A stretch of DNA of 64,000 nt. It comes from Gammaproteobacteria bacterium (GTDB lineage: Bacteria > Pseudomonadota > Gammaproteobacteria > Pseudomonadales > Azotimanducaceae). Shown in pieces: positions 16,742-25,404 of this stretch. Where the stretch lies: contig JAPUIA010000139.1 of the NCBI GenBank assembly GCA_027297435.1, forward strand, positions 1 to 64,000, written 5' to 3'. Position 1 is the first letter of the stretch, and each line of letters begins with the position of its first letter. The notes beneath the pieces were generated by a model that saw only the letters and a program-made list of their open reading frames with translations, ran no database searches and was not told the DNA's origin. A program made the translations under genes and the position numbers.

Positions 16742-17933
16742 GAAATTCTCCTTGCTGCAGTCGATTGCCCGCCAGGTAGTCCAGATCGAAGCCGAACAGT
16801 CTGGCAGCGTTACCTGCCAATACCTTGCGCGCGTCCTCCGGCGAAAGCGCATCCGTGATAGCGTCGATCATCGGTCGGCTCTCCGGCCAAGTGCCTTCGT
16901 CGTGGGGGTAATCGTTGCCCCAGAGAAACCGGTCGGCACCGGTGAACCCGACGTTATTGAGTGCCACCGGATCATCGGTGATCGTGACGAAGCCTTGGCG
17001 CCTGAAGTAGTCGCTGGCTTTGAGCGGCAGATCCTTGCGATAAAGGTGACGCCGCCGTTGCATCTGGTCCATCGCCTGCAACGTCCAGGCCAGCCACCCA
17101 CACTCCGATTCGGTGACGACGAATTCGAGTTGCGGGTGCCGTTCCAGCACCCCCGACGCCGTCAACTCCAGAATCGGTGCCATGCCAGCCGCCATCCCCA
17201 CCACCGTCTCGAACTGCTCGGCATGTTTGCGGTTCTCGCGACCGTGTTCGACGGCCCGCCCCCGCCGTTCGTCGCTCATGTTGGCCACGTCGCCGAACTC
17301 GCCGCCGAAGGCAAGATTGCCGCTGAACACGTGAAACGTCAGCGGTATGCGCGCCTCTTCAACCATGCTCCACAGCGGCTCCCACACCTTCAGCCGGTAC
17401 GGCTGCCAGGGAATGACACAAGGTAGGAACAGCGTCGCAAAGCCCTCGTCGATGCAGCGCCCTGCCTCGACGAGCGTGTCCTCGATATCGTCTGTCGGCA
17501 TCATCGCTGCGGGCTTGAAGCGTTCGGATTGCGGGTCGAACACTTCCGATACGTACGCATTGTACGTTCGGGCAAATACCTTCGAGTACTCCGCGGACGC
17601 CTCGCCACCGCCACCATTGAGCGCAATGTTCGGAAATACGACTTGGGCATCGACCCCTTCGCGCGCCATGTCGCGGATGCGCACGTCCAGATCCGTGCCC
17701 CGCGATGGGTCGCTGCGAAATTCCAGCTCACGATCGCGGCTGGAAAGTCGTTTGCGCGAGCTGCGCTCGATGCGCTTGCCGCCCAATTCCAGATCGTGGT
17801 CTCCGCCGGGAGCGTCGACCAGCAGCGGCATCTGCCCACGGAATTGCTCCGGGAGGCGGTCTCGAAGATCGGTATTTTCGCCGACGTGGGCATCGGCGGT
17901 GATCAAGACAGACGGTTCGGGAGTACTCGTCAT
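16734..17933 (-). CDS. Amidohydrolase (amidohydrolase_2, ACMSD-like TIM barrel)
   Basis: A 399-residue metal-dependent hydrolase or decarboxylase of the amidohydrolase_2 superfamily. Visible motifs are ITADAHVGE near the N-terminus (the D-x-H form of the metal site), a barrel histidine in LTFHVFSGN, and LWGNDYPHDEGTWPESR near the C-terminus, where the aspartate sits. Relatives decarboxylate aromatic or keto acids, or hydrolyse lactones. It is the middle gene of the operon, with a 4-base overlap (ATGA) to DUF2855. Confidence 0.85.
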   Translation of the reverse strand: MTSTPEPSVLITADAHVGENTDLRDRLPEQFRGQMPLLVDAPGGDHDLELGGKRIERSSRKRLSSRDRELEFRSDPSRGTDLDVRIRDMAREGVDAQVVFPNIALNGGGGEASAEYSKVFARTYNAYVSEVFDPQSERFKPAAMMPTDDIEDTLVEAGRCIDEGFATLFLPCVIPWQPYRLKVWEPLWSMVEEARIPLTFHVFSGNLAFGGEFGDVANMSDERRGRAVEHGRENRKHAEQFETVVGMAAGMAPILELTASGVLERHPQLEFVVTESECGWLAWTLQAMDQMQRRRHLYRKDLPLKASDYFRRQGFVTITDDPVALNNVGFTGADRFLWGNDYPHDEGTWPESRPMIDAITDALSPEDARKVLAGNAARLFGFDLDYLAGNRLQQGEFRE

Positions 17934-19018
17934 GCCTTCTCCCCCATTCGGAACATGTAGGCCACGTTCGCCGGCGTTTCACCGTTGACGACCGAAAGAA
18001 ACGCTTCTGCCACGGCTTCGCCGCCTTCCCGGTATTCGATGTTCAGCCAGTCACGGCTGCTACGGTACAACCGCTCTGTCGCGGCCGCCGCGCGCCGTCG
18101 ATATTCCTCCGCGCCCCAGTCCTCGAAGCGCTTCTCCACCTGTCCGGGGCCGAAGAACATCGTTGGTTTGGGGCCGGGTAGGCCTTTCGGCGGTCGTCCT
18201 GCCTCCCAATGGGTGACGCCGACTATGCTGCTGAACGCGAGCTTGTCGCCGTACCGCTCATGGATTTCGCCGATGACCGTCCCCGACCCCGCCATGTCGA
18301 CGAGCACCGTGCGTTCGGACGTATCGAGTTCGGCCAAAGCATCGTAGGTGACCACGTGATCGTACGTTCCCAGAGACGAAACAAACGACCGGTTGCGTTG
18401 TGACGTGATGCCGGTCACTTGAACCGGGCTCGCCTCGCCGCTCAAGAGTTCTGCCAGCCCAAGGCCCGTCTTGCTCGATGCGCTTGCGATCAGCACCGTC
18501 GAGGCATCGAAGTATGCGTTGTCGGCCAGAAAGTCCGCGAGCAAAAACGAGGTGCCGAACACGGGCGACAAAATGGCCCGCTCGTCCTCCGAAATCGCCC
18601 CGTCTCGATCGGTAACGCGCTGATACTGGTTGTAGACCATCGGCAGATCTTGCCGATGGGGCGTCGCGTCGGTAAACGTGTGACCGGAAACTGCCTCGGG
18701 GCGCACCACCAGGTACTCCGACATGGGCAGATAGCCGTAAATACGCTCCGCAACGGCAATCTCGGTCGATTTCGATTCGACCACGTCGGCAAAGCCCCAC
18801 ACCGGCGTACGAAACCAATCCGGGCGGTCGGCGACCGGGAAGAATTGCCAGTAGCCGATGCGGTCGCCCAAAACGGCATACGTCACGTTGTTCGCGGTGA
18901 ACGAAAACTTGTCCACGCGCAGGAGCAATTCACCGGCTTGGAGGTTCCCCACGGGCAAATCCACCACCTCGATGTTGCGCACGTTGGCTTTCTCGACGAT
19001 TAGACTGATATTCTTCAC
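17930..19018 (-). CDS. DUF2855 family protein
   Basis: A 362-residue protein of the DUF2855 family, whose members look like distant medium-chain dehydrogenase relatives. LQAGELLLRVDKFSFTANNVTYAVLG matches the family N-terminus. A nucleotide-binding-like region follows (STVLIASASSKTGLGLAELL). It starts at GTG 19018 with GGAGG seven bases upstream. It heads an operon with the amidohydrolase and ATC hydrolase-like genes. Its activity is unknown, but the context suggests a small catabolic pathway. Confidence 0.82.
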   Translation of the reverse strand: MKNISLIVEKANVRNIEVVDLPVGNLQAGELLLRVDKFSFTANNVTYAVLGDRIGYWQFFPVADRPDWFRTPVWGFADVVESKSTEIAVAERIYGYLPMSEYLVVRPEAVSGHTFTDATPHRQDLPMVYNQYQRVTDRDGAISEDERAILSPVFGTSFLLADFLADNAYFDASTVLIASASSKTGLGLAELLSGEASPVQVTGITSQRNRSFVSSLGTYDHVVTYDALAELDTSERTVLVDMAGSGTVIGEIHERYGDKLAFSSIVGVTHWEAGRPPKGLPGPKPTMFFGPGQVEKRFEDWGAEEYRRRAAAATERLYRSSRDWLNIEYREGGEAVAEAFLSVVNGETPANVAYMFRMGEKA

Positions 19019-19124
19019 GGTGTTACCTCCCCACCAGTTTTGCTACATATTTACACACTCGCGCTGCGATTTGCGTTAATCTGCCAGGTACGTGTATCAA
19101 ACCTGTACGGGGAGTACGTCGAAG

Positions 19125-20861
19125 ATGCGGTTGCCGTTGTTTCTCTTAGCGCTTTTGGTTTCGGTCTCGAGCTGGGCCTTGAACCCTCAGGACCGAGTCG
19201 ATAATTTCCGGCTCTTGGACCAAACGGGTACGTCCCACGAGCTTTACTATTTCAGTGACCTAAAAGCCGTCGTGCTGATGACACAGACCAACGACTGCGA
19301 TCTAGTCGCAAACTCGGTACCCACCGTGAAGGCGCTTCGCGACGAGTACGCCGAGCAGGGCGTGCAGTTTTTCATGATCAACTCCAATCTCGGGGACGAT
19401 CGGGCCAGCATCATCGCCAGAGCCGAAGAACTTGGTCTCGATATTCCGGTATTGATGGATCCGACTCAAATTATTGGCGAGTCGTTGGGCGTCGAGCGAT
19501 CCGGTGAAATCTTCGTGGTCGACACGAGTGACTGGACGGTCGCCTACCATGGTGCGCTCGGCAAAAAGGGTAAGCATCTGAAAGCCGCCCTTACCGACGT
19601 GGTCGCCGGTCAGCCCGTCAAGGTTGCAAGCACCAGAACCAAAGGGTGCGCCATCGACTTCCCGGAGCAGGCAAACCGCGCGCAACACGCGAATATCTCC
19701 TACTCCGACACGATCGCCCCGATGCTGTTGGACAACTGCGTGGCTTGCCACCGACCTGGCGGAATCGGTCCCTGGGAAATGACCGAATACAACATGGTCC
19801 GGGGCTTCTCGCTGATGATGAGAGAAGTACTGCGCACCGGGCGCATGCCGCCATGGCACGCCGATCCGGCCTACGGTCACTTCAGCAACGATCGTTCGCT
19901 GACGACAGACCAAAAACGCACGCTGGTGCACTGGATTGAAGCCGGCGCGCCGCGCGGTGACGGTCCAGATCCGCTCGCGGAGTTCGAGCACAACTGGCCT
20001 ACTTGGAGCCTCGGCGAACCGGATTTGGTGATCGACATTCCACCCACCGAAGTACCTGCCACAGGGGTCGTCGACTATCAGTACCTGCAAGTCAAAAACC
20101 CGCTCGAAGAGGACGTCTGGGTGCGAGCATCAGAAATCTTGCCTGGCGAACGTTCGGTATTGCATCACACGATCACGCGATTCGGTGAGCTTGAAACGGA
20201 AGGCAAGCGTCGCGGCAAACTGAAGCGTCGCGGCGGCGGCGGGCTGGGCGGTTACGTGCCGGGCATGGTGGTTCGGGAGTATCCGGACGACACCGGAACG
20301 CTGTTGACTGCAGGATCCACGATCGAATTCCAAATGCACTACACACCCACCGGCAAGGCTGCCGTGGACGAGTCGCAAATGGGTGTCTGGTTCCACGATG
20401 AGCCGCCGAAGAACAAGATCGACGGGATGGTCCTGATCAACTTCAAGATCAAAATTCCGCCGGGCGCGAAGGCCCACAAGGAATTTGCAGAGCAGGTCCT
20501 GAAGAAAGACGCCATCGTGTACAGCCTTTTGCCGCATTCCCACTTCAGGGGCAAGGCCTCACAGTTCGCAGTAGTCTATCCCGACGGAACCGAAGAGATG
20601 CTGTTGTCCGTGCCGAACTACGACTTCAACTGGCAGACGACTTACGTGCTAGCTGAGCCGAAGTTCCTGCCTGCCGGCACCAAGATCATTCACACCACCT
20701 GGTGGGACAACTCGGCGCAGAATCCAGCCAACCCGGATCCGACGCGAGAGGTTCCGTGGGGCCAACAGTCTTGGGATGAAATGCTGTTCGGCGCGATCTC
20801 GTTGCGCTTTCTCGACGAAGACGAGGCTGCCACCTACGATCAGGTCGCAGGTTCAGACTAG
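19125..20861 (+). CDS. Exported redoxin / cytochrome c / copper monooxygenase-like fusion
   Basis: A 578-residue exported protein. Order of parts: signal peptide (LFLLALLVSVSSWA); an AhpC/TSA redoxin domain (about 25-165) with a single active-site cysteine, C58, in TQTNDC and no CxxC; a c-type heme motif C205-VA-C208-H209; and a C-terminal domain with histidine clusters (VLHHTITRF, FQMHYTPTG, LLPHSHFRG) like copper type II monooxygenases. ATG 19125 is chosen for the signal peptide, with GGGGAG 10 bases upstream. It is expected in the periplasm. The reaction is unknown. A strong terminator follows. Confidence 0.82.
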   Translation: MRLPLFLLALLVSVSSWALNPQDRVDNFRLLDQTGTSHELYYFSDLKAVVLMTQTNDCDLVANSVPTVKALRDEYAEQGVQFFMINSNLGDDRASIIARAEELGLDIPVLMDPTQIIGESLGVERSGEIFVVDTSDWTVAYHGALGKKGKHLKAALTDVVAGQPVKVASTRTKGCAIDFPEQANRAQHANISYSDTIAPMLLDNCVACHRPGGIGPWEMTEYNMVRGFSLMMREVLRTGRMPPWHADPAYGHFSNDRSLTTDQKRTLVHWIEAGAPRGDGPDPLAEFEHNWPTWSLGEPDLVIDIPPTEVPATGVVDYQYLQVKNPLEEDVWVRASEILPGERSVLHHTITRFGELETEGKRRGKLKRRGGGGLGGYVPGMVVREYPDDTGTLLTAGSTIEFQMHYTPTGKAAVDESQMGVWFHDEPPKNKIDGMVLINFKIKIPPGAKAHKEFAEQVLKKDAIVYSLLPHSHFRGKASQFAVVYPDGTEEMLLSVPNYDFNWQTTYVLAEPKFLPAGTKIIHTTWWDNSAQNPANPDPTREVPWGQQSWDEMLFGAISLRFLDEDEAATYDQVAGSD

Positions 20862-20872
20862 CCAAAAACCAC

Positions 20873-20907
20873 AGGCCGCGTCGGTCAACCCGACGCGGCC
20901 TTTTTAT
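20873..20907 (+). terminator. Rho-independent terminator
   Basis: A perfect 12-bp stem, AGGCCGCGTCGG (20873-20884) pairing with CCGACGCGGCCT (20890-20901), with a 5-base loop and a following T-run (TTTTTATT). It lies 11 bases after the stop of the redoxin-cytochrome gene. Confidence 0.92.
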
Positions 20908-20922
20908 TGGCCAAAATGCCAA

Positions 20923-20998
20923 GGGTAGGAGCGGCTTTAGCCGCGATTTCCTTTGTCAATCTTATGGAACGAATCGCGGCTAAAGCCGCTCCTACCCG
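20923..20998. repeat. REP-like inverted pair (copy 2)
   Basis: Two oppositely oriented REP-like copies, 20923-20948 and 20972-20998, with core GGAGCGGCTTTAGCCGCGA. It lies between the terminator and the carboxylase gene, so the carboxylase promoter must lie within or after it. Confidence 0.92.
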
Positions 20999-21060
20999 AA
21001 TTGCCCAACCGTGTGCGATTTGATGCACAATCAGCGCCCGGGAAGCACAATCCGAGCATC

Positions 21061-24000
21061 GTGAATAAACTACTGATTGCCAATAGGGGCGAAATCGCCA
21101 TCCGTATCGCCCGAGCAGCGGCGGAGCTGGGAATCACTACCGTTGCCGTCTACGCCGAAGAGGATGCGCAATCGTTGCATCGTTCCAGGACGGATGAGGC
21201 GGTGCGGCTCGAGGGCCGAGGCGCCAAGGCCTACCTCGACGTCGATCAGTTGGTGGCAACGGCACAGCAAAACCACTGCGACGCGGTGCACCCGGGCTAC
21301 GGTTTTCTGAGTGAGAACGCCGAATTTGCGGCGCGCGTCGAAGCAGCCGGAATCACGTTCGTTGGGCCCACGCCGGAAACGCTGGCGCTGCTCGGCGACA
21401 AGGTCAACGCGCGAAAACTAGCTGAGGAATGCGGCATCGCGCTGTTGGCCGGTAGTACCGATGCGGTGGCACTCGAAGAGGCTCGCTCGTTCTTTGCGTC
21501 TCTACCTGACGGCACAGAAATGTTCATCAAAGCCGTCGCCGGCGGCGGCGGTCGCGGTATGCGCGTCGTCCGCGACGCCAATGAGTTGGAAGAGGCGTTT
21601 GCGAGATGTACCTCCGAGGCGCAACACGCGTTTGGCAACCCGGCGGTCTACGTGGAGGAATACCTCGCCAACGCCCGCCACGTCGAGGTGCAAATCCTCG
21701 GCGATGGTACGGGCGCGGTCAGTCATCTATGGGAGCGCGAGTGCAGCATACAGCGCCGCCACCAGAAAATTGTCGAGGTCGCCCCCAGCCCGAGTCTCCA
21801 CGACAGTGTCCGGTTAGCACTAACAAGTGACGCGGTTCGGCTAGGCGAAGCGGTCGCGTATCGGAGCCTCGGGACCGTGGAATTTCTGATCGACGGTTCC
21901 GGCGATCGCTACACGTTCATCGAAGTGAATGCGCGCCTGCAGGTCGAACATACCGTGACCGAAGAGGTGACCGGCATCGACCTGGTGCGCGCACAACTCG
22001 AGATAGCGTCCGGGCGAACTTTGGCAGAGTTAGAGCTCGATCAAGCCAATATACCCGCCCCCCGAGGGTGTGCGATCCAAGCACGCATCAACATGGAAAC
22101 CCTACTGGCCGACGGCACCACCAAACCCGGTGGCGGCACGCTCAGCGTGTTCGAGGTACCGACCGGACCGGGGCTGCGTACCGACACCTACGGCTATGCC
22201 GGCTACACGACGAGCCCGGCATTCGACTCACTGCTGGCGAAGCTGATCGTACACTCCCCTTCGAACAGTTATGCCGACGCCGTGCGTAAAGCGTACCGGG
22301 CCCTGTGCGAAACGCGCATCGAAGGGGTTCCAACCAATCTCGGCATGTTGAGAAATCTTTTCGCCCAGCCGCAATTCCTAGCGAATGAGGTGCACACCGG
22401 ATTCATCGAGGATCACGTCGAGCAACTTGTTGCAAACGGTAGCCACCGAGTGTTGCACGCCGGCGCACCGCAGGAACCGGCGGCGGCTCCCGAACTAGCC
22501 GGGGCAAAAGTAGACGAGGTTGACCCGTTGGCCGTGCTGGATCACGGCAAGTCCGGCGCAGCGAGCGTGATGAGCGCGCCCCAAGCCTTGGCGCTTGTCG
22601 ATGAAGACCTGCCCGAAGGAACGACGGCCATCAAAGCGCCGATGCAAGGCACGATCGTCAGCTTCGATGTGGCGCCCGGCGACGAGGTGTACGACGGTAA
22701 GCAGGTGCTCGTGATGGAAGCCATGAAGATGGAGCACGTGGTCAACGCCGAAGTCAGCGGCATCGTCCAGCGATTGGGCGTGAACGAAGGCGATACCGTG
22801 TTCGAGGGACACCCGTTGATTTACCTCCAGGCGGCCGACATCGCCATCCCCGAAGCCGACGACGACCACGAGCAGGATCTCGATTACGTGCGCCCAGACC
22901 TGCAAGAGGTCTACGACCGCAAGGCCGCCGGCTATGACGAAAACCGTCCTGAAGCTGTCGCCAAAAGACGCAAGACCGGTCATCGCACGGCGCGTGAAAA
23001 TGTTGCCGACCTCTGTGACGACGGCACGTTCGTCGAGTACGGGTCCATCGTGGTCGCGGGCCAGCGACGACGACGCAGCATGGAAGACCTGATCAAGAAC
23101 ACGACCGGCGACGGTATGGTGTGTGGTCTCGGCCAGGTCAATGGCCACCTGTTCGGCGAGAACCAGGCACGCACCATGATCATGTCGTACGACTACATGG
23201 TTCTGGCAGGCACCCAGGGCATGAAGAACCACGCCAAGAAGGATCGGTTGTTCGAGATGGCCGAACAGTACCGGCTGCCCACCGTGCTATTTGCCGAAGG
23301 CGGTGGCGGACGCCCGGGAGACACCGACGGCTCTGGCGTGGCGGGTCTGGATTGCTGGGCGTTCACCTATTTTGCGCGACTGTCCGGCCTCGTACCGATT
23401 GTCGGCATCACGACGGGTCGGTGCTTTGCCGGCAACGCGGTACTGTTGGCATGTTGCGATGTAATCATTGCGACCGAGGATTCCAATATCGGCATCGGTG
23501 GTCCGGCTATGATCGAAGGCGGCGGTTTGGGCATCTTCAAACCCGAAGAAGTCGGACCCATGGCGGTGCAGGTTCCAAACGGCGTCGTCGACATTCTTGT
23601 CAAGGACGAGGCGGAAGCCGTTGCCGTGACCAAGCAATACTTGTCGTACTTTCAAGGTGCCATAGATGCGTGGGAAGCCCCAGACGATCGTAAACTGCGG
23701 TTCATCGTTCCGGAAAACCGGCTGCGCTACTACGACATGCGAGAAGTGGTAGAAACCATCGCCGACATCGGGTCGGTACTGGAAATCCGCGAACAATGGG
23801 GTCCCGGCATCATCACTTCGTTCATTCGCGTAGAAGGCCGGCCCATCGGCGTCATCGCCAACAACCCGGGCCACTTATCCGGAGCCATCGATTCGGAAGG
23901 CGCCGACAAGGGCGCACGTTTCATGCAACTGTGCGATGCCTTCGACATTCCGATCCTGAGTCTTTGCGATTGCCCCGGCATCATGGTCGGGCCCGAAAGC

Positions 24001-24444
24001 GAGAAGACCGCGTTGGTTCGTCACGCCGGGCGGATGTTCGTGGTCGGTGCCAACATCGACGTGCCATTGATGACGATCGTCACGCGCAAGGCTTACGGTT
24101 TGGGTGCTCAGGCGATGGCCGGCGGCAGCTTCAAGCTGCCACTCTTCACGGTTACCTGGCCGACGGGCGAATTCGGCGGCATGGGTCTCGAAGGTGCCGT
24201 GAAGCTCGGTTACCGCAAGGAGCTTCAGGCGATCGAAGACCCGGAAGAGCGCAAGACCACCTACGAAAAGATGGTGAGGGACATGTACCAACGCGGCAAA
24301 GCGGTGAACATGGCTTCGCATTTCGAGCTTGACGACGTCATCGATCCCGCAGATTCGCGCAAGTGGATTTCCAGGGCCTTGAGCTCGGTACCACCGGCGC
24401 CGCCCAGAACACACAAGAAGCGGCCGAACGTCGATACCTGGTGA
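21061..24444 (+). CDS. Single-chain biotin-dependent acyl-CoA carboxylase (LCC type: BC-BCCP-CT)
   Basis: A 1127-residue multidomain carboxylase that fixes bicarbonate on an acyl-CoA through biotin. Residues 1-450 form the biotin carboxylase (NKLLIANRGEIAIR; ATP loop AGGGGRGMRVV; FIEVNARLQVEHTVTE). Residues about 520-600 form the biotin carrier, with EAMKMEH and biotinyl-lysine K556. Residues about 610-1127 are the carboxyltransferase (YGSIVVAGQRRRR; GGGGRPGDTDGSG; DCPGIMVGPESEK). Size and order match the single-chain long-chain acyl-CoA carboxylases described from mycobacteria. GTG 21061 is chosen because upstream frame sequence lies in a REP. An esterase gene follows 12 bases later. Confidence 0.9.
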   Translation: MNKLLIANRGEIAIRIARAAAELGITTVAVYAEEDAQSLHRSRTDEAVRLEGRGAKAYLDVDQLVATAQQNHCDAVHPGYGFLSENAEFAARVEAAGITFVGPTPETLALLGDKVNARKLAEECGIALLAGSTDAVALEEARSFFASLPDGTEMFIKAVAGGGGRGMRVVRDANELEEAFARCTSEAQHAFGNPAVYVEEYLANARHVEVQILGDGTGAVSHLWERECSIQRRHQKIVEVAPSPSLHDSVRLALTSDAVRLGEAVAYRSLGTVEFLIDGSGDRYTFIEVNARLQVEHTVTEEVTGIDLVRAQLEIASGRTLAELELDQANIPAPRGCAIQARINMETLLADGTTKPGGGTLSVFEVPTGPGLRTDTYGYAGYTTSPAFDSLLAKLIVHSPSNSYADAVRKAYRALCETRIEGVPTNLGMLRNLFAQPQFLANEVHTGFIEDHVEQLVANGSHRVLHAGAPQEPAAAPELAGAKVDEVDPLAVLDHGKSGAASVMSAPQALALVDEDLPEGTTAIKAPMQGTIVSFDVAPGDEVYDGKQVLVMEAMKMEHVVNAEVSGIVQRLGVNEGDTVFEGHPLIYLQAADIAIPEADDDHEQDLDYVRPDLQEVYDRKAAGYDENRPEAVAKRRKTGHRTARENVADLCDDGTFVEYGSIVVAGQRRRRSMEDLIKNTTGDGMVCGLGQVNGHLFGENQARTMIMSYDYMVLAGTQGMKNHAKKDRLFEMAEQYRLPTVLFAEGGGGRPGDTDGSGVAGLDCWAFTYFARLSGLVPIVGITTGRCFAGNAVLLACCDVIIATEDSNIGIGGPAMIEGGGLGIFKPEEVGPMAVQVPNGVVDILVKDEAEAVAVTKQYLSYFQGAIDAWEAPDDRKLRFIVPENRLRYYDMREVVETIADIGSVLEIREQWGPGIITSFIRVEGRPIGVIANNPGHLSGAIDSEGADKGARFMQLCDAFDIPILSLCDCPGIMVGPESEKTALVRHAGRMFVVGANIDVPLMTIVTRKAYGLGAQAMAGGSFKLPLFTVTWPTGEFGGMGLEGAVKLGYRKELQAIEDPEERKTTYEKMVRDMYQRGKAVNMASHFELDDVIDPADSRKWISRALSSVPPAPPRTHKKRPNVDTW

Positions 24445-24456
24445 CGCACCACCCAA

Positions 24457-25350
24457 ATGAACCTCGGCAGCGTATTTGCAACCATCGGTCAGTTCCTTGC
24501 CACGGAGGACGGACTCGACACGGTGCAAGGCCTGCGCAGCGCGCTGGACACATTTGCTCAGTTGCTCAACAACAATTTACCCGACGTCGGCGCCCTTCAC
24601 GAAGCGGTGCCGTATCGTGAGGTCGACGGCCGCACCCTGACGCTCGATGTCGTCGTGCCGGAAGGTACGGGCCCCTTTCCGGTGTTGGTCTACCTGCACG
24701 GCGGCGCTTGGATTTGGGGATCGCCCGCCACCCACAGGAAATTGACCTTCCGGCTGGCAGAGCAAGGCTTTCTAGTAATGAACGTCGACTACCGGCTGGC
24801 GCCAGAGCATCCGTTTCCCGCCGGATTCAACGATTGCATTCATGCAATTCACTTCGCCGCCCGAGAGGCATCCACCTGGGGTGGTGATCCCGCACGACTA
24901 GTCATCGCCGGCGATTCTGCAGGGGGCAATCTAGCGGCGGCGACGGCGATAGAACTGGCCGATGCGAGCGGCGCTCCCACCGTTAGAGCCGTGGGTCTGA
25001 TGTACGGCGTCTTCGATTTTGCCGGCTTCGAGCACGACGCGATCACCCAATTACTCGTCGACGCCTACCTCGGCGGTGAGCCGCAGTTGGTCAAAGATCC
25101 GCGCGTGAGCCCAATCGTACAAGCGACCAAGCTACCCCCGGCGCATATCGTGGTCGGCAGCGCCGATCCTCTGTGGGAAGATGCCGAGCGGCTGCGTGAC
25201 GCTTTGTCGCAAGCCGGCAAGGTGCACGACTACCACGTGGTCGAAGATATGCCACACGCGTTCATGCAGATCGAGATGTTTGATGAAGCTAGAAGCAGCA
25301 TCCAGCGCATGACCGGATTCTTCCACGACGTGTTGGGGAATCGCGGCTAA
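24457..25350 (+). CDS. Alpha/beta hydrolase, hormone-sensitive lipase-like esterase
   Basis: A 297-residue esterase of the HSL (family IV) type. The oxyanion motif H81-G-G-A is followed by YRLAPEHPFPAG and the nucleophile elbow G-D-S154-A-G-G. The likely acid is in GSADPLWEDA and the histidine in DMPHAFMQ. It lies 12 bases after the carboxylase and is likely co-transcribed, hinting that it releases or processes an ester related to the carboxylase substrate. The last three residues (N-R-G) and the stop codon are supplied by a REP copy. The natural C-terminus may therefore have been replaced. Confidence 0.87.
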   Translation: MNLGSVFATIGQFLATEDGLDTVQGLRSALDTFAQLLNNNLPDVGALHEAVPYREVDGRTLTLDVVVPEGTGPFPVLVYLHGGAWIWGSPATHRKLTFRLAEQGFLVMNVDYRLAPEHPFPAGFNDCIHAIHFAAREASTWGGDPARLVIAGDSAGGNLAAATAIELADASGAPTVRAVGLMYGVFDFAGFEHDAITQLLVDAYLGGEPQLVKDPRVSPIVQATKLPPAHIVVGSADPLWEDAERLRDALSQAGKVHDYHVVEDMPHAFMQIEMFDEARSSIQRMTGFFHDVLGNRG

Positions 25351-25396
25351 AGCCGCTCCTACCCCACTAGCTGGTAGGAGCGGCTTCAGCCGCGAT
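25338..25396. repeat. REP-like inverted pair (copy 3), overlapping the esterase stop
   Basis: Two REP copies in tail-to-tail order: AATCGCGGCTAAAGCCGCTC onward at 25339-25365, and GGTAGGAGCGGCTTCAGCCG onward at 25373-25396. The order is opposite to copies 1, 2 and 4. The TAA of the esterase (25348-25350) is inside the first copy. Confidence 0.92.
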
Positions 25397-25404
25397 ACCT
25401 TTGT

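Noticed and set aside
20937-21137. Minus-strand open frame ending in SGRSGFSRD-like sequence
   Set aside because: It consists of REP sequence and antisense of the carboxylase N-terminus.
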